Assembly (NCBI GenBank): GCA_027625915.1
Contig: JANTQA010000023.1
Coordinates: 21,452,001 to 21,516,000, forward strand
Source: Anaeramoeba flamelloides
Lineage: Eukaryota > Metamonada > Anaeramoebidae
Direction of reading: 5' to 3'
DNA: 64,000 nucleotides
In this document: one piece after another, positions 11,771 to 24,780 of the stretch
Position numbering within the stretch: position 1 is the stretch's first letter
Layout of the letters: every line of letters starts with the position of its first letter
Notes under the pieces: generated by a model
The model's input: only the letters and a program-made list of their open reading frames with translations
Databases searched by the model: none
Told to the model about the DNA's origin: nothing
Program-made: the position numbers and the translations under genes

Positions 11771-14700
11771 ATGAACGAACTTGAAAAAACTAGTAGTTGG
11801 GAAAATCTTCGATGGATCTCTACAAGTTCATCTTCTTCATTAAACGGAGAAGAAATTTTTGATGAAACAAATCCAAAATTCAATTTTCCACTTATTCTAT
11901 ATATGCCAAACTCTCCACAAAATGTAACACATCATTCTGTTGAAGTGTCTTCTTCAAAAAAACTAAATTCTCAAAAGAAGAATGAGGATCTTTTTTCAAA
12001 CAAAAAAACAAATATTACAAAACAGGGAAAAAAAAATCAAAAAAACAACCCAAATACAAAACACTTAAGTTCTCAGTCGGGCAATGAAAAACCACTGACA
12101 ATCCAAAATAAAAGTAAAAATAAAAATAAAAAGAAACAGAAAGACAAAAAGAAAAAAAAAAAAACAAAAAAAAGAAAAAACAATTCCAAAAATCCAAAGG
12201 TCTCAACTTTCCACAACAACGGGCGCGATTCAATTAAACAACGCCCATCTTTTTATTCTGGTGAACATTCTGTGATGCACTCCTTTTTATTAATCCAAAA
12301 AAACTTTGAGCAATTAAAAAGGGCCACTGATCGTGAATTAATCTTAATCGTGAATGAAATAGAGGCCGTTATTCAAAAAAATCAAGTTTCAAGAAATCGG
12401 GGGGGAATTGGAATAAATAGGGTCCAATCAGATAATATTCTCATCAACAAAAAAATTCAAAACAACAGTGTGAATCAAGAATTTCATCGTCACAAGCAAA
12501 AGGAATCCAACAAGAATAATAAGAACAAAAATAAAAACAAAAATCTTTCAAAAAAAAGTTTTTCAAAATTAATTAATAATGAAAAAAGCAAATCCAAAGG
12601 AAGTGGTACCTTTCAAGAGGGCGAAGACAACTATTTTCACAAAAGTGGCAATAAAGGAAAATTAAAATTTCTAATCTATTTAAATGATTTGTTAATGATC
12701 ACAAAGGAAATACTCAGAGCCCCAGCAGAGAAAATGTCTTCAGAAAAATTTGAAAAGTTTACAGATCAGGTCCACCGTCGGTGTCGGGACTGGGGTTCCG
12801 ATTGGCCAAACAAAAAAATCTCTTCCAAATTGCTATTTAATATTGCAAGGATCTTAAGGATAGTAAGAAGCGAAGAAAGCTTACCAGAATATCAATTATA
12901 TCAAAGATTGGCGACAACGTCAACATCACAATTTTTAAATTCACAATCTGTACATTTATTAAACAACTCGGGTGATAATAAGAATAATAAGAAGAAGAAG
13001 AAGAAGAATATAAATAATCATAATAATAGTAATGATGATGATAATGATCAGAACAACAGTAACAATAATAATAAGAATAATAAAGCTCAAAAAAACAAGA
13101 AAAATAAGCAAAATAATAAAGCTTCTGAATTGGATAAATTAAAAAAAGAATTCAAACAAGCACAGCAAACCCAAAACCAACAAAAAAATAAGATTGAAAA
13201 TACGAAAACAATACCAATTAAGAGCAAAAAAAGTAAAAAAAATAAAAACAAAATCTTTAAATTTTTATCAAAAACACCAAACAAGAATTCAAAAACATTA
13301 AGTCAGCAACAAATTCAAAAAGAAAATTTTATCAATCATCGGCCAAGGAGTAGATCAAATTTTTTTATCAAAAATAAGGCTTTAATTAAAGAACACCTTT
13401 CAAGTGCATCTAATTTAAATCAAAACACCGACCTTCACATTAACATTAATGAAAAGAAGAAGAAAAATATGAATATAAAAAATGACAAAGAAAAAAAACA
13501 TGAAGGGGAAAACTCATCTGAGCATGAAGATTTTTATTTGTTGTGTAGGATGTGCGAATGCTTGATAAGAGTTGATCTTTTGGAAGAGCATAGCAAATAT
13601 TGTATAATCGCTAATAAATCAAATTCTAAATTAATAATATGTGATGAGAGACTCAAAAAAATTATTGAGCATATTGACTCCTTATTAAAGAAATGGAAAG
13701 TGGAATTTGATAAAAATCCGAATGATAAAAAAATACAATGGAAAGTACTCATTTTGGAAAATTTTAAAATTTTTGGTAATTGGTAAGCATTAACATTTTT
13801 TTGGATTTTTTCTTTTTTATTGAATTTTTTAATAGATATGTGTGTGTGTGTATTAATTTTATATAATAACATTATTAAGTTCGGATAACTCTGAAATGAT
13901 AAGTTTTCGATTAAAAATCATTCCAGAAAACGTTAATGAAATGAATACAATTAAGATTGTATAATTTAAAAATTGAAATAATCACAAAATAAAAAATGTT
14001 TTTTGACAAAAATCTTGGGTGGTGTATGTAATTTCTTCATTTGTGCCATAATTTTCTAATTAAAAATCAAAAAAAAAAAAAAAATTAATTTATTTCTCTT
14101 TTGATTTTTGATAATTATTGAGAATTCTTTACTCGAATTATAACTTGAAATTTATCAATAGTTTATCTATCTATATTTGTTTTTTTTTTAAAAAAAAAAA
14201 AATCTAATCAAAAGAAATATATATATATATATATACCTTTCAAAATTAAAATTATATTTTTTGGTATTTGGAATTTTTACTAGAAGGTGGTTGTGTAAAA
14301 ATTCGCCACATCTTCAAATAAAGAATGCAAATTAAATACTCAAAGGTATTAGAATAAGAATAAATTACAAATAGATTATTTTAAAAAAAATTAAAAAAAA
14401 AAAATCAAGCATAAATTGCTCTTGAAAACAAAATTTTTCGATATCAAAATCAAAAGAAAAAATTCAATTTTCAAAACTGACCTTTACTCCAATATAAATT
14501 TTCTCAAATTTTTTTTATTGGATTTCATGGAAAATCCGTATTTCTATGAAATGCCAAAGCCGGGTGTTTCCAGTTTGGTTTTTTAATTTCTAATAATGAT
14601 TTGATGGATATTTTACGTTTATTGTTATTTTTTTTTTTTTTTAATTTAAATAGTATAAATTTTTAATAATATAAAAACAAAAAAATTTAACTCTGTTTTA

Positions 14701-17700
14701 AAAAAGTGTGGAAAAAATGTTTTAAAAATTACCATTATTTATATATATATATTTATTGAAGAGTGGTGATTCAATAAATTTTCCTCTTGTTTCCGCGTTA
14801 GGTTTTTTTTAATTTTAGAAATAAATATAAAATTAAATAAATTTTCATTTTATTTCTTAAATTAAAAAAAACTACAGTTAGGTTTTCTTGAGTTTTCTGT
14901 TTATTTGGAAAATATATTAATTTTCGTTAGGTTTTTTTGCGTTTTCTATTTATTTGGAAAATCAATAGATTTTAGTTAGGTTTTTTTTACTTTTCGAAAT
15001 AAACCGAAAATTTATTAAAATTTTCTGTTTATTTCAAAAAGAAAAAAAAACCTAGAACACTTTACAAATAAAATAGAAAACCTCAAAAAAACCGAGAAAA
15101 CTTCACAAAATAAATAGAAAATCTCAAAAAAAAACCTAACTAAAATCTATTGATTTTACAAATAAAACAGAAAACCTCAAGAAAACCGCCATTAGGTTTT
15201 CCAGAATTCAAAAAGATTTTACTCTATTCTTTTGAATTCTGGAAAATCTATTACTTGATGGTAATCTACGGCACTTGGAGAAAATTCCTGAAACCCTAAA
15301 ATCTATTTCGAGTTTTTATCTTAGTCATAATTTAGGCAAGATTATAGCTCATAGGATATCTTTTCTTTAAAAAATGAAAAGAAACAATTATTTCTAAACA
15401 AAGACAGGAGAAAGAGAAAGAAGGGGAAAGGTAACAAATAAAAGAGAATAATAATAATCAATCCATTAAAGTAAAAATAATTGTATCAAATTTCGAAGAT
15501 CAACAAAAAAATAAAATTATATTTTATTTTTTTATTTATTCTTGCTCAATTTTTTCCGTATTTTGATTTCTATTTTTTAAAGGGTATATGTAAATATATT
15601 TTCATCATATATGTTTCACTCTCATATTTATTAAACACTCATTTATTGAGTTCAAGAAATGATTTTTTCTAATGATTCGATTTTGAATTAACCGGGGTAC
15701 TGAAAATTAGTAAAATTTGTCGACTCCTTTAAATAAGAAAATGGAAATTGAAATGAAATTTTTTTCCAAATTAAAATTTGAAAAATAAGTAAACATCAAA
15801 AAAAAATTACTGTTAATGCTTAAGTTTGTATAAAAATATGAGTTTACTGTTTTAAGTGTAAATTACAAATTCGAAAACAAAATAAATTATTTTTTTAAAT
15901 TTTATCAAACAAAATGTATGATTTGTATATATTAATTTAATTGGTAATTTAATTAAAATTATTATTATTATTATTATTTTATTTAATTATAGTATGTTTA
16001 ACTTGGATTCTAACATGCCAAATAATTTAAAATTGAGTAAAACACTTGTTAAAAGAATAATAAACCAAAAAATGATTTTTGTGGATAAATGTGATTCTAG
16101 TGACATTCATTTAGCAGAAAAACTTGAAAGAATAATGCAAGAAAAATCAAAGGCTTTAAAATATGTTCACCGTGCAACACCAAATATTGAAAGAACAAAA
16201 ACAAAAATTATTGAAAACAATGAAGAAAACACAGACAAAAATAATATGAAAGAAGAAAATAAAAATAAAAGCTTATTACAATTTAATGACATTTTAGAAT
16301 TTCAACATGAAAAAAAGCCAAACAGTACAAATATTAAAGTTACGGAAAGTGATAAAAAAACTGAAAATTCCGTTAAAGAGGAAGAAAACCCTGATTCAAA
16401 TGATAGTTCAAATAATTACAATGAACTAATTACGAAAAATAATGGTAGTGGTTATGATGAAGAGGTTACAAAGGAAGATGGGGTGGAAGATATCAATGTG
16501 GAAGGGGGCAGTGAAAGAATAAAATCCGAATTGCTAGTTAGTGTTAATGAGAAACAAAAAAATAAAAAAAAATCAAAAAGTAACACAAAAGAACTAAAAA
16601 AAGTAATTAAAAATTTTTCAAAAATTTCCGATTTCCAATTGATTAAAAAGATTGCGAGAGGTGCTTATGGTAGGGTGTTTCTGGCAAAAAAAAGGAAAAC
16701 TGGTGATATTTATGCTTTAAAAGTTTTAAAAAAGCGTGATATGCTTTTAAAAAATCAAGTGAATCATGTTACAAGAGAAAGGAAAATCATGTCAAAAACT
16801 TCAAATCACAACCCCCATGTTGTAAAATTATATTATTCTTTCCAAACAAAACACAATTTATATCTAGTAATGGAATATATGCCGGGTGCTGATTTGTTTA
16901 GTTTGTTACAAAAAGTCGGTGGCACTTTTAATGAACAAACTGTTAAATATTATTTAGCTGAACTTGTTTTAATTTTGGAATTTGTTCATTCTTTAGTAAA
17001 TTTTTTTTTTTTATTTTTTTTTTTTTTGTCAGATGAAATATTTTATGAATAATTCGAGAAAACTCCGAGAAAATTGTTATTAATTTTCATTTTTCAGAAT
17101 TTTTTTTTCATTTAAACAATTTATTTGGACGTCAAATTAATAAAAAGGAATTCCTAATAATTAGTTGAAATATTTCATCATAAAATTAATTATCTAACAA
17201 AAATTTCATCAAAAAATAATGAAGATAATTTTTGTTGAAAAAACTTTAACCCCAATTCAAAATTTTTAACACACCAAAATTTGATTTGTGAAAAAAAAAA
17301 ACTTATTTAATCAATTCACGAAGAAATACCAAATTAGAACCATTCGCTAATTGAATTGTTAACACTTGTTTATAAATTACAATACTCACAAAACAATAAA
17401 TAAATAATTACCAATACTAATAAATCAAGAGTGTGTTAAAAATTTTGGAGATGGGCAAAACAAAAAAAATACATTACTAAATTTGTTTAAATTCTATTAG
17501 GAATATTGATCGATCAAATGGTCAGATACTACCAATTAATTTTATTTGAGTTCTTCTGTTTGGAACAAACTCAACTTTAACATAATATCAATTGTTGAAA
17601 AAAATTTTGATCGAACCAAAGGGGGTCTGTAATTAGAACAATGAAATGAAAACAAAAACTAAAAGATGAAAAAATAATTTTCATATTTTACAAAAATCAA

Positions 17701-19472
17701 AATTTATCTCCAATTTGAATGAAATTGTATTATTGTGATTCTTAGGAACATTTTAGCTGTGTGGAAAATTTTGAATTTTAGTTTATATTTCATTTTGTTT
17801 TTGATATTTTTAAAAAATATTTTGATATTCTCAAAAAAAACTTCTAATGTAAATTTGTATTATGTATGTATGATATACTTGAATCTAAAATCCATTTCTT
17901 TATTCAAATAGGGGATTATTCATAGAGATTTGAAACCAGACAATTTATTAATAGACAAAGAAGGGAGATTAAAACTAGCAGATTTTGGTTTGTCAAAAAT
18001 TGGATTGATTCGAAGAGTTGATGTTCGAGATCGTCAAAGGCAAAAACAAAGGCAAATACAAATGAAAAAACAAAATTTTAGAAAAAAATTGGGGAAAAAA
18101 AAAAAGCGAAGAAGAAGAAATATCCAAACACCAAGACCGGAAACTACAAAATTGATTCGTTCGCGATCAGAATATTTTAAAGGTAAATATGGCACAGAAG
18201 ATGAATTTGAGCTACAAGTGAATTTTGATAATTTATCAACAGGGTCAAATGAGAGTGATGAGGACAACGAATCTGATAACGATGATGATGATGAAAGGGT
18301 AGATTCCAAATCTAATTCTTTTTCTTCTTCGTTTTTTTCTGAATCCTTTTCCAAATATGATACAAAACATTATTCTTCAATGAATGATAATAAAGAAATA
18401 TCAGGTAATTTTGAATCTTTTACTCTCAATTATCAATCTTGTAGTAATACTAAAAATAATTCTTTTAATATTCCACAAGACGATCAAAACGAAAATTTAA
18501 TGAAGAAAAAGGAGAATGAAGAAAATTCTGATGATGATCAAAATAAAACTGAGAAAAATAACGGAAATGGGGATCAAGAAAAGATTGAAAATGAAAAAGA
18601 AAATGAAAATAAAAAAAAAGAAAATGAAAATGAAAATGAAAAAAGAAAAAGAAAAAGAAAAAGAAAAAGAAAAAGAAAAAGAAAAAGAAAATGAAAATGA
18701 AAATAAAAATGAAAATGAAAAAGAAAATGAAAATGAAAATGAAAATGAAAATGAAAATGAAAATGAAAAAAGTACGACGAACCAATATCATAAAATTTTA
18801 AAAGGAAAGCAATCATCAAATTTTGAATCTATTTCAATTGCGAAAAATAATAGGACAAATCTTGTCGGAACACCAAATTATTTAGCGCCTGAAGTGCTCT
18901 TAGGTAAATTTGGGCATAGCTTCGCAATCGATTGGTGGGCCTTTGGTATTATTGCATTTGAATTGGTTTGTGGCTACCCCCCTTTCGTTGGTGAAACAAT
19001 CGAAGATATTTTTGACAATATTGTTGAGCTTAATTTATATTTTGAAGATTTTATGTCAGAAGAGTTTGTAAATTTAATTTCGTTATTATTGGTAGAAGAC
19101 CCAAATAAAAGACTTGGTTCGGATGGCGCAGATGCAATTAAAAAGCATCCCTTTTTTGCCGAGATCGATTGGGAAAATTTTTTTGAAACAGAAAATCCTC
19201 CTTGGAAGCCCAGAATACAAAGCGAAATAGATGTAAAATATTTCGGTTCAACTAGATATTCGGATGTACTTGATGATGAAATAGACCAAGACATTTTTGA
19301 TGACATGAGGGTTGAAAATATTGATGATTCTTCCTTTTTCCTTGCTAATTCTGAAACATTTGAAGATTTCTCGACAGTCAATTGGGACCAATTACGATAT
19401 TTGAATTTAAAGGCAATCAATTCAACTAAATCTAGTAGAAATAATTCGCCAACTAGAAGTGAAAAGATTTAA
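11771..19472 (+). CDS. AGC kinase of the Rim15/IREH1/Greatwall type, three exons
   Basis: Exons are 11771-13782, 15993-16995 and 17912-19472. Donors are GTAAGC and GTAAAT, acceptors AATTATAG and TTCAAATAG, and the phases fit exactly, giving about 1,524 residues. Exon 1 is basic and Asn/Lys-rich and ends with a C-x2-C-x11-H-x3-C finger (CRMC, then HSKYC), the arrangement found before the kinase in plant IREH1 and related proteins. The kinase domain has [13 protein letters not shown] (P-loop), YALKVLKK (catalytic Lys), [15 protein letters not shown] and YLAPEVLLG. About 290 residues of acidic and basic low complexity separate DFG from APE, the hallmark insert of Rim15 and Greatwall kinases. An AGC-type tail follows (PPWKP). 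Relatives phosphorylate ENSA/Igo proteins to restrain PP2A-B55; the same role here is inference. The frame slips by one base inside the insert (see 18639-18644). Both introns carry repeat copies. Confidence 0.85.
14780..15310. repeat. Fold-back repeat family B, copy 2, in intron 1 of the kinase gene
   Basis: A series of short, mutually inverted blocks: GTTAGGTTTTTTT units repeated at about 14799, 14878, 14927 and 14976, each followed by GAGTTTTCTATTTATTTGG-like sequence, then their complements at about 15040-15190. It ends with a CTCTATTCTTTTGAATTCTG block, CTACGGCACTTGGAG and CCTGAAACCCTAAA. Because the arms are repeated, the transcript of this intron could form extended hairpins. Confidence 0.65.
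17249..17795 (+). repeat. Repeat family C copy, in intron 2 of the kinase gene
   Basis: About 547 bp that recurs inverted at 20170-20707, with strong similarity along the whole length. The first 210 bp have their own inverted ends (CAAAATTTTTAACACACC at 17257-17274; GTGTGTTAAAAATTTTGG at about 17430). Diverged relatives of the second half are at 27975-28290 and 45285-45610. No coding frame is seen. Confidence 0.75.
18639..18644 (+). other. Apparent one-base frame break in a six-A run of the kinase insert
   Basis: Upstream of this A6 run the open frame (17912 onward) gives Asn-Glu repeats and then runs into a Lys-Arg repeat with a stop at 18692-18694. The frame that carries the APE motif and kinase C-lobe is offset by one base. 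Removing one A from the run would keep a continuous Glu-Lys/Glu-Asn repeat. The host gene otherwise looks intact, so a homopolymer error or a length polymorphism is the likeliest reason. Confidence 0.6.
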
Positions 19473-20169
19473 TATATAATTTTATTATTATTCTCTTCCT
19501 CTTTCTGGTTCGTTTTCTTTTTGTTTTTTCTTTTTTCTTTTACTTTTTACTTTTCCAATTTTTCGTTTTTTTTATTCTTTTCCATTTAATTTTTTTTTCA
19601 ACTTAATTGAAAATTTTTAATATTAAATTTTTAAAATTATTTCTTAATGGATATATAAATTAAGGATTGAAACATATCATTATTTTTTAAAATATTTTCT
19701 TTTGGAATATTGTTAATAAAATCAAAATTTTTTATGAAGAAAATTTTATTTTTGAATTTTTTGATCTATTTTTGGTAGAGAATTTCTTGTTCAGGGTTTT
19801 GGGTCTTTATAAAATTATCTAAAATTAAAGTGTGTTGTAATTGAAGGTGGAACATATTAAAATTTTCTTTCTCAAATGGCTCTGTGAATTCCAAACTATT
19901 TTTCAAAAATCTTTACTCACTTTATTATTATATTGGACTGGTTTTGTTTTGTTTTTGTATCAAATTCTGATCTAACCAATTTTCAATTGTTCTATCAATC
20001 CCATTTTTTCTATTTTGGTCAAATTTTTGTTTTTGTTTTTTCAAATTTTTTTTTTTTCTTTTTCTTTTTTTTTCTTTTTCTTTTCTTTTTGATCCTTTTT
20101 TTTTTGTAAAAGATTTTTGAAAAAATAAATAAATATCGAAAATTAAGATTGGTAGTGTGTTTTAAGGTG
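19473..20169. other. Intergenic after the kinase gene
   Basis: Pyrimidine-rich 3' flank with T-runs and TTTTTC repeats (about 19490-19600 and 20040-20110). Nothing else is recognised. Confidence 0.5.
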
Positions 20170-20707
20170 TATATAAACTAGAATTCAAAATTTTCCACAC
20201 AGCTAAAACGTTCCACAAAATCACAATAATACAATTTCATTGAAATTGGAGATAATTTTGATTTTTGAAAAATATGGAAATCATTTTTTCATCTTTTAGT
20301 TTTTTTTTTCATTTCATTTTTTGAATTACGTAACTCGTTTCGTTCGAGCAACATTTTTTTCAACAATTGATATTATGTTAAAGTTGAGATATTCCAAATA
20401 GAAGAACTCAAATAAAATTAATTGGTAGTATCTGACCATTTGATCAATCAATTTTCCTAATAGAATTTAAACAAATTTAGTAATGTATTTTTTTGTTTTG
20501 CTCTCTCCAAAATTTTTAACACACCCATGATTTATTAGTATTAATAATTATTTATTTTTTATTTTGTGAGTATTGTAATTTATAAACAAGTGTTAACATT
20601 TCAATTAGCGAATGGTTCTTATTTGGTATTTCTTCGTGAATTGATTAAATAAGTTTTTTTTATTCACAAATCGAATTTTGGTGTGTTAAAAATTTTGAAT
20701 TGGGGTT
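20170..20707 (-). repeat. Repeat family C copy, inverted, downstream of the kinase gene
   Basis: Reverse complement of 17249-17795 with a few percent to perhaps 15 percent divergence judged by eye. The outer end AATTTTGAATTGGGGTTTAT mirrors 17249 onward, and the inner end TTTTCCACACAGCTAAAACG mirrors 17746-17765. The pair spans the last exon of the kinase gene. Confidence 0.75.
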
Positions 20708-20764
20708 TATTTATTTCCCAAAAAATTATATGGTAATCCTTTTTTTAGAAAAATTTTACTTACT

Positions 20765-20960
20765 AACAAGACAAGGAAAATTTTTTCAAAAAAAAATCTC
20801 TAAATTTTGTATTTTTTAAAATACACTCATATAATAAACATTATTTACATAAAAATTTTCAAAAAGGTTTACAACTTTAATAGATATTAATAGGAATTGA
20901 AAAAAAAATGAAATTTTTCAGTAATATTTTTGTTCATTTTTAATTGTAAAATTTTTGAAT
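20765..20960 (+). repeat. Dispersed repeat family D, copy 1
   Basis: Matches the reverse complement of 35300-35495: shared blocks include ATCTCTAAATTTTGTATTTT, ATAATAAACATTAT, AAAAAGGTTTACAACTTTA and AATTGTAAAATTTTTGAA. No coding potential. Confidence 0.55.
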
Positions 20961-22778
20961 TTTTTAATTGACTTAGTGGAGAGATAATTTTCAAGTATTT
21001 TTTTAATAGTATAAAAAAAAACTTATTTTTCAATTTTAAAATAGTACAAAATATTTCAATCAAAAGATATCGCTAAATTAAATTGAAAATCTGATTTTTT
21101 ATCTGTTTTTGGAATATTTTTTAACATTGTTTTTTTTTCCATGTTTGAGTTTATATATATATTCCCGGTTGTTTTCTGCAAATTGCTTTAACATTTATTC
21201 TTTTTTCAATCTTGTGTTCAATCAAAAATTAATTCATTTCAACTTTTTTCATTAAAAAAATACCCCAAAAATCGGTTTTTTTTTCAAAAAATCGGGCATT
21301 TTTGAAAATGAGGGTATTCGTATTTTTATGAGTTTAATAGATATCCTTTTTTTATTACATAAAATTATGATGAATTTGAAAATTTAATTTATAAAAGTAG
21401 AACTGAAATCCAAAGAATAGTTTTGGCTAACTTTAATTTTCGGTGTTTAAATTTCCCTTGTAGTTGTAAAATTGCATAATTCTACTTTCAAAAAGTTCTT
21501 TTTGGTTATTTCAAGTTTTTGATTTTATTTTGATTTAATTTTTAAGGTATAATTCATTTTTTTAAGTAGAATTATACCAAATAAGGATTTCTACCAAGAT
21601 GGAAAAATTAGCTATTTTTTAATCAAAAAAAAATAATTTTTTTTGTAATATATTATCTAAGGTTTGTAAAAATGATCGAAATTTAACCTATTTTACATTT
21701 GATTAATCAAATTTTTCTTGGTTTATTATTGTTCTCTAGAATTTCAATTTTTAATTGTTTGAATTCTTACATTTTTACAATGGTTGGACTTATCAAAAAA
21801 AGTTATACTCAAGGAATAATCAGATTCTATTTTACTTATTTTTAAGAATTCTTTGATGAAAAAAAAAAAAAAAGAACAACAAAATGAGCTTTAAGATGAT
21901 TATTTGAAAAAGGATTTGAATCCACACAATTAAAATTATTGTTCTATCGATTCAATTCTAGTATTATATTGTGTATCTAGTCAGTTTCCGAGGGGTGAGT
22001 AACCATCTAAATGAAATTTGGGAAACTAAACTTCTTTTGGTAGAAAAAATTCATATAACATAAAATAATTTCTTAGGTATTTTGTTGATAAAAAAATCAA
22101 ATAACTAAAAAAAGTTAAATAGGGTATCAATGAAAAAATATGTAATGAACAAACAAAAGATTTTACTAACTTCTTCAATGACAAAAAATACAAAAATAAA
22201 ATAATTGTATCTGAATTACAAAAAATCAAATTTAGAAAAAAAATTCAAATTATTCCAAAGTTCAAAATTTGAAGAAAAAAAATTATCTTTTCTCTTATTA
22301 TATCTAAATTTTTAAGTTTTTTTTAATCTTTTATACTCAGTAAGTACTGAAATACAATATTTACACTATAAAATGTTTCAAAAGAATAGTAATTTAAGGA
22401 AAGACAAATGTTTCAAAATTTCATTTTTTTTTGAGAACTTTGAAATTTAACATTTATTGAACAAAAACTCACTTAAATTCTCAAAAAAAACATTGAAAAT
22501 ATAAAATCAATTTTTTTTTGATATTGGACCTAGATTCTTCTTTAAATTATTTTCATAGAGCGTTGATAAACTTTAAGTGGTTATGTTGTGGTTGAAAATA
22601 ATTTGGATAAAACTTGTATGAGAAAAATTTTAATTAACTTAGCTTTTTAAAGTGTTTTTTGAATTTGGTTTGAGTTAAAAATATTTAACTCAAAGTATAA
22701 ATTACTGAAAAAAAATCCTAAATTCTGAGTTTTAACAAGAAATTTTGATTCATCATTCTATTGAATCAGTGTATATGT
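20961..22778. other. Intergenic, nothing recognised
   Basis: AT-rich single-copy-looking DNA. A GGATTTGAATCC-like block at about 21911 briefly suggested a tRNA B box, but no cloverleaf can be formed around it. Confidence 0.45.
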
Positions 22779-23226
22779 TACAGTCTTTCCAAGTCTACCA
22801 TAAAATTTCAAATAAAACACTATTGATTTTTCTATTCTGATTTTCTATTTTCAAAAAATTCCAAAATAAGAGTTGGTATTCAAAAAAAAAATTCAATAAA
22901 TGAACAATTATTCGAATTTTTGGAAAATCGAAAAAATAAATTCAAGATCACATGATACTTTAAAATATTGAATAAAAAAGGTAAATTTTTAAAGATCAGT
23001 CGATATTGATATTTTTTTTGAGCTCTTTTGTACCAATAATTTTTAAGTTTCATGGGATCTTGAATTGGTTTTTTCGATTTTCCAAAAATTTGAATAATTG
23101 TTCATTTATTGAATTTTTTTTTTGAATACCAACTCTTATTTTGGAATTTTTTGAAAATAGAAAATCAGAATAGAAAAACCAATTGTGTTTTATTTGAAAT
23201 TTTATGGTTGCCTTGGAACGGCTGAA
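22779..23226. repeat. Large palindromic miniature element (TACAGTCTTTCC ends)
   Basis: Two arms of about 165-180 bp face each other around a loop of about 80-100 bp (roughly 22955-23050). The arms are nearly identical: for example CCAAAATAAGAGTTGGTATT at 22862-22881 and AATACCAACTCTTATTTTGG at about 23123-23142. The left end is TACAGTCTTTCCAAG; the right end is CCTTGGAACGGCTG. A 150-bp relative lies at 28474-28623. The CAGT-type ends beside TA suggest a Tc1/mariner-like miniature element (inference). Confidence 0.7.
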
Positions 23227-24174
23227 AACATCCTAACAATGATATCTATAAATTATAAAATATAAATAGTTCTTGACTTTCTTCAATTTGATATAAATTG
23301 TTTTCTTTTGTATATGAAAGTAATTTATTATAATCTAATATATTTTTTTATTGTTCTATAACCCTTTATTTTTAAAAAGGTAACAATTTTATATATTCGT
23401 TCATTAAAATAAAACTCGATTAAGAAATGAAAAAAAAATGATAAAAATCCTCAAGATCTCAAAAAGTATCAAAACTTGATTCTTCTAAGAAAAGAAGGTT
23501 AAATTCAATATTATAATTAACACAAACTAGATTCATAAAAATGGGTGTCTTGCATTGATACATTTTCTTAAGATGTACTTTTTTCATTGATCATTAGAAT
23601 GAATCGATCTTACATATCTATTTCTTTTTTTTTATTTGTTATTTGCCAAATAGAAAAATTGTTATTTTTTTTTTTCGGATACTATAAAATATTTTTCACC
23701 ATAATGTCATGTCCCTTAAATATGTTTTTTCTGAAGTATATGACTATTAAAGTACACTTTAACTTATTAAAATTGTTATTATTTTTTTCATCTTTTTTGT
23801 CAATTCTAAAACCCAAGAATTTCCAAAGCACAAAAATCACTTATTTTGATTAATTCAAAATATTAATAAAAATTCGAAAAAAATGTATACACATTTTACA
23901 AATAAATATACCAATTTTAAAGTAAAAAATTAATTTTTCATATTTTAGGATCGATTATATCCCTTAGCACCCCGGATTTGCCTAAATTTCATCAAGTTTT
24001 TTAAATTAAATATCAAAATGATATTGATCTACTAATATATTAATTTTCTTATTTGTCTTTAATCCAGATTTTAATTATAATAAAAAGTCCAAATTGTTCA
24101 AAGATAAAGTAGTTAAGTTATTGATTTTTTTTTTTTGAAATTGAAAAAAAAAATAATAATTTTTTTTTTATTGA

Positions 24175-24780
24175 TGGAAGAAGTGTAAATTACACTCTAG
24201 ATGTCCTTTTACTTAAATTTCCTCAAAGGAAATTTAAGCGTAAAATCATAGATTTCACGATTGTTCAAGGGAAAGACATACCCATTTTTTTTTATGTTTA
24301 AAAAGTGAAAGCCAAAAATTGAAAAGAAAAAAGCAAAAAGAAAAAAATAAAAAAAAAAAAGAAGAAATTTAAAAAGGGTTTATAAGAAGCAATTGGTAAA
24401 AAATCAAAAAAAAAAAAAAAAAAAACAATGCTATCTTTAATTAAGAACTCCCAAAATCACAGCCACGATACTTTTGGTTGATTTAATAATTTGATAATTG
24501 ATCATGAATGTTCACTTGGGGATCGTTATTTAATTGTTGTAATTTCTTTTTTTTTTTTTGATCTTATTTGCTTTCAACCTTTGGTCATTTTAGCCTTTGC
24601 TTTTTAGTTTTTATTTTCAAGTTACGCATACTTTCGTGTTTCAGTGTCACAGTATTAGTAAATAACCACTTGATCTTTTTCCTTTGTAACTCTTCTTCCC
24701 AATATAAAGAAGATTCAGCCAGGGGAAAAATGGAAAAAAATAAAAAAAATAATAATAATTCATTTTTACATTTTTTTTAA
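24175..24780 (+). repeat. Dispersed repeat family E, copy 1
   Basis: About 600 bp also found at 38835-39125 (part) and 44515-45070 (whole). Shared blocks include GTGTAAATTACACTCTA, AAAAAGGGTTTATAAGAAG, CTATCTTTAATTAAGAA, TTTGATAATTGATCATGAA and CCACTTGATCTTTTTCC. Short frames inside (for example 24568-24780) differ between copies, so I do not call them genes. Confidence 0.65.

Noticed and set aside
18465-18819. Phe/His-rich minus-strand frames in the kinase insert.
   Set aside because: They are shadows of the Glu-Lys/Glu-Asn repeat and contain no domain.
21905-21990. GGATTTGAATCC-like sequence suggesting a tRNA B box.
   Set aside because: No A box or foldable arms at the correct distance on either strand.
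23587-23853. Phe-rich 88-codon plus-strand frame.
   Set aside because: Hydrophobic low-complexity from T-runs, no start context, no domain, no splice support.
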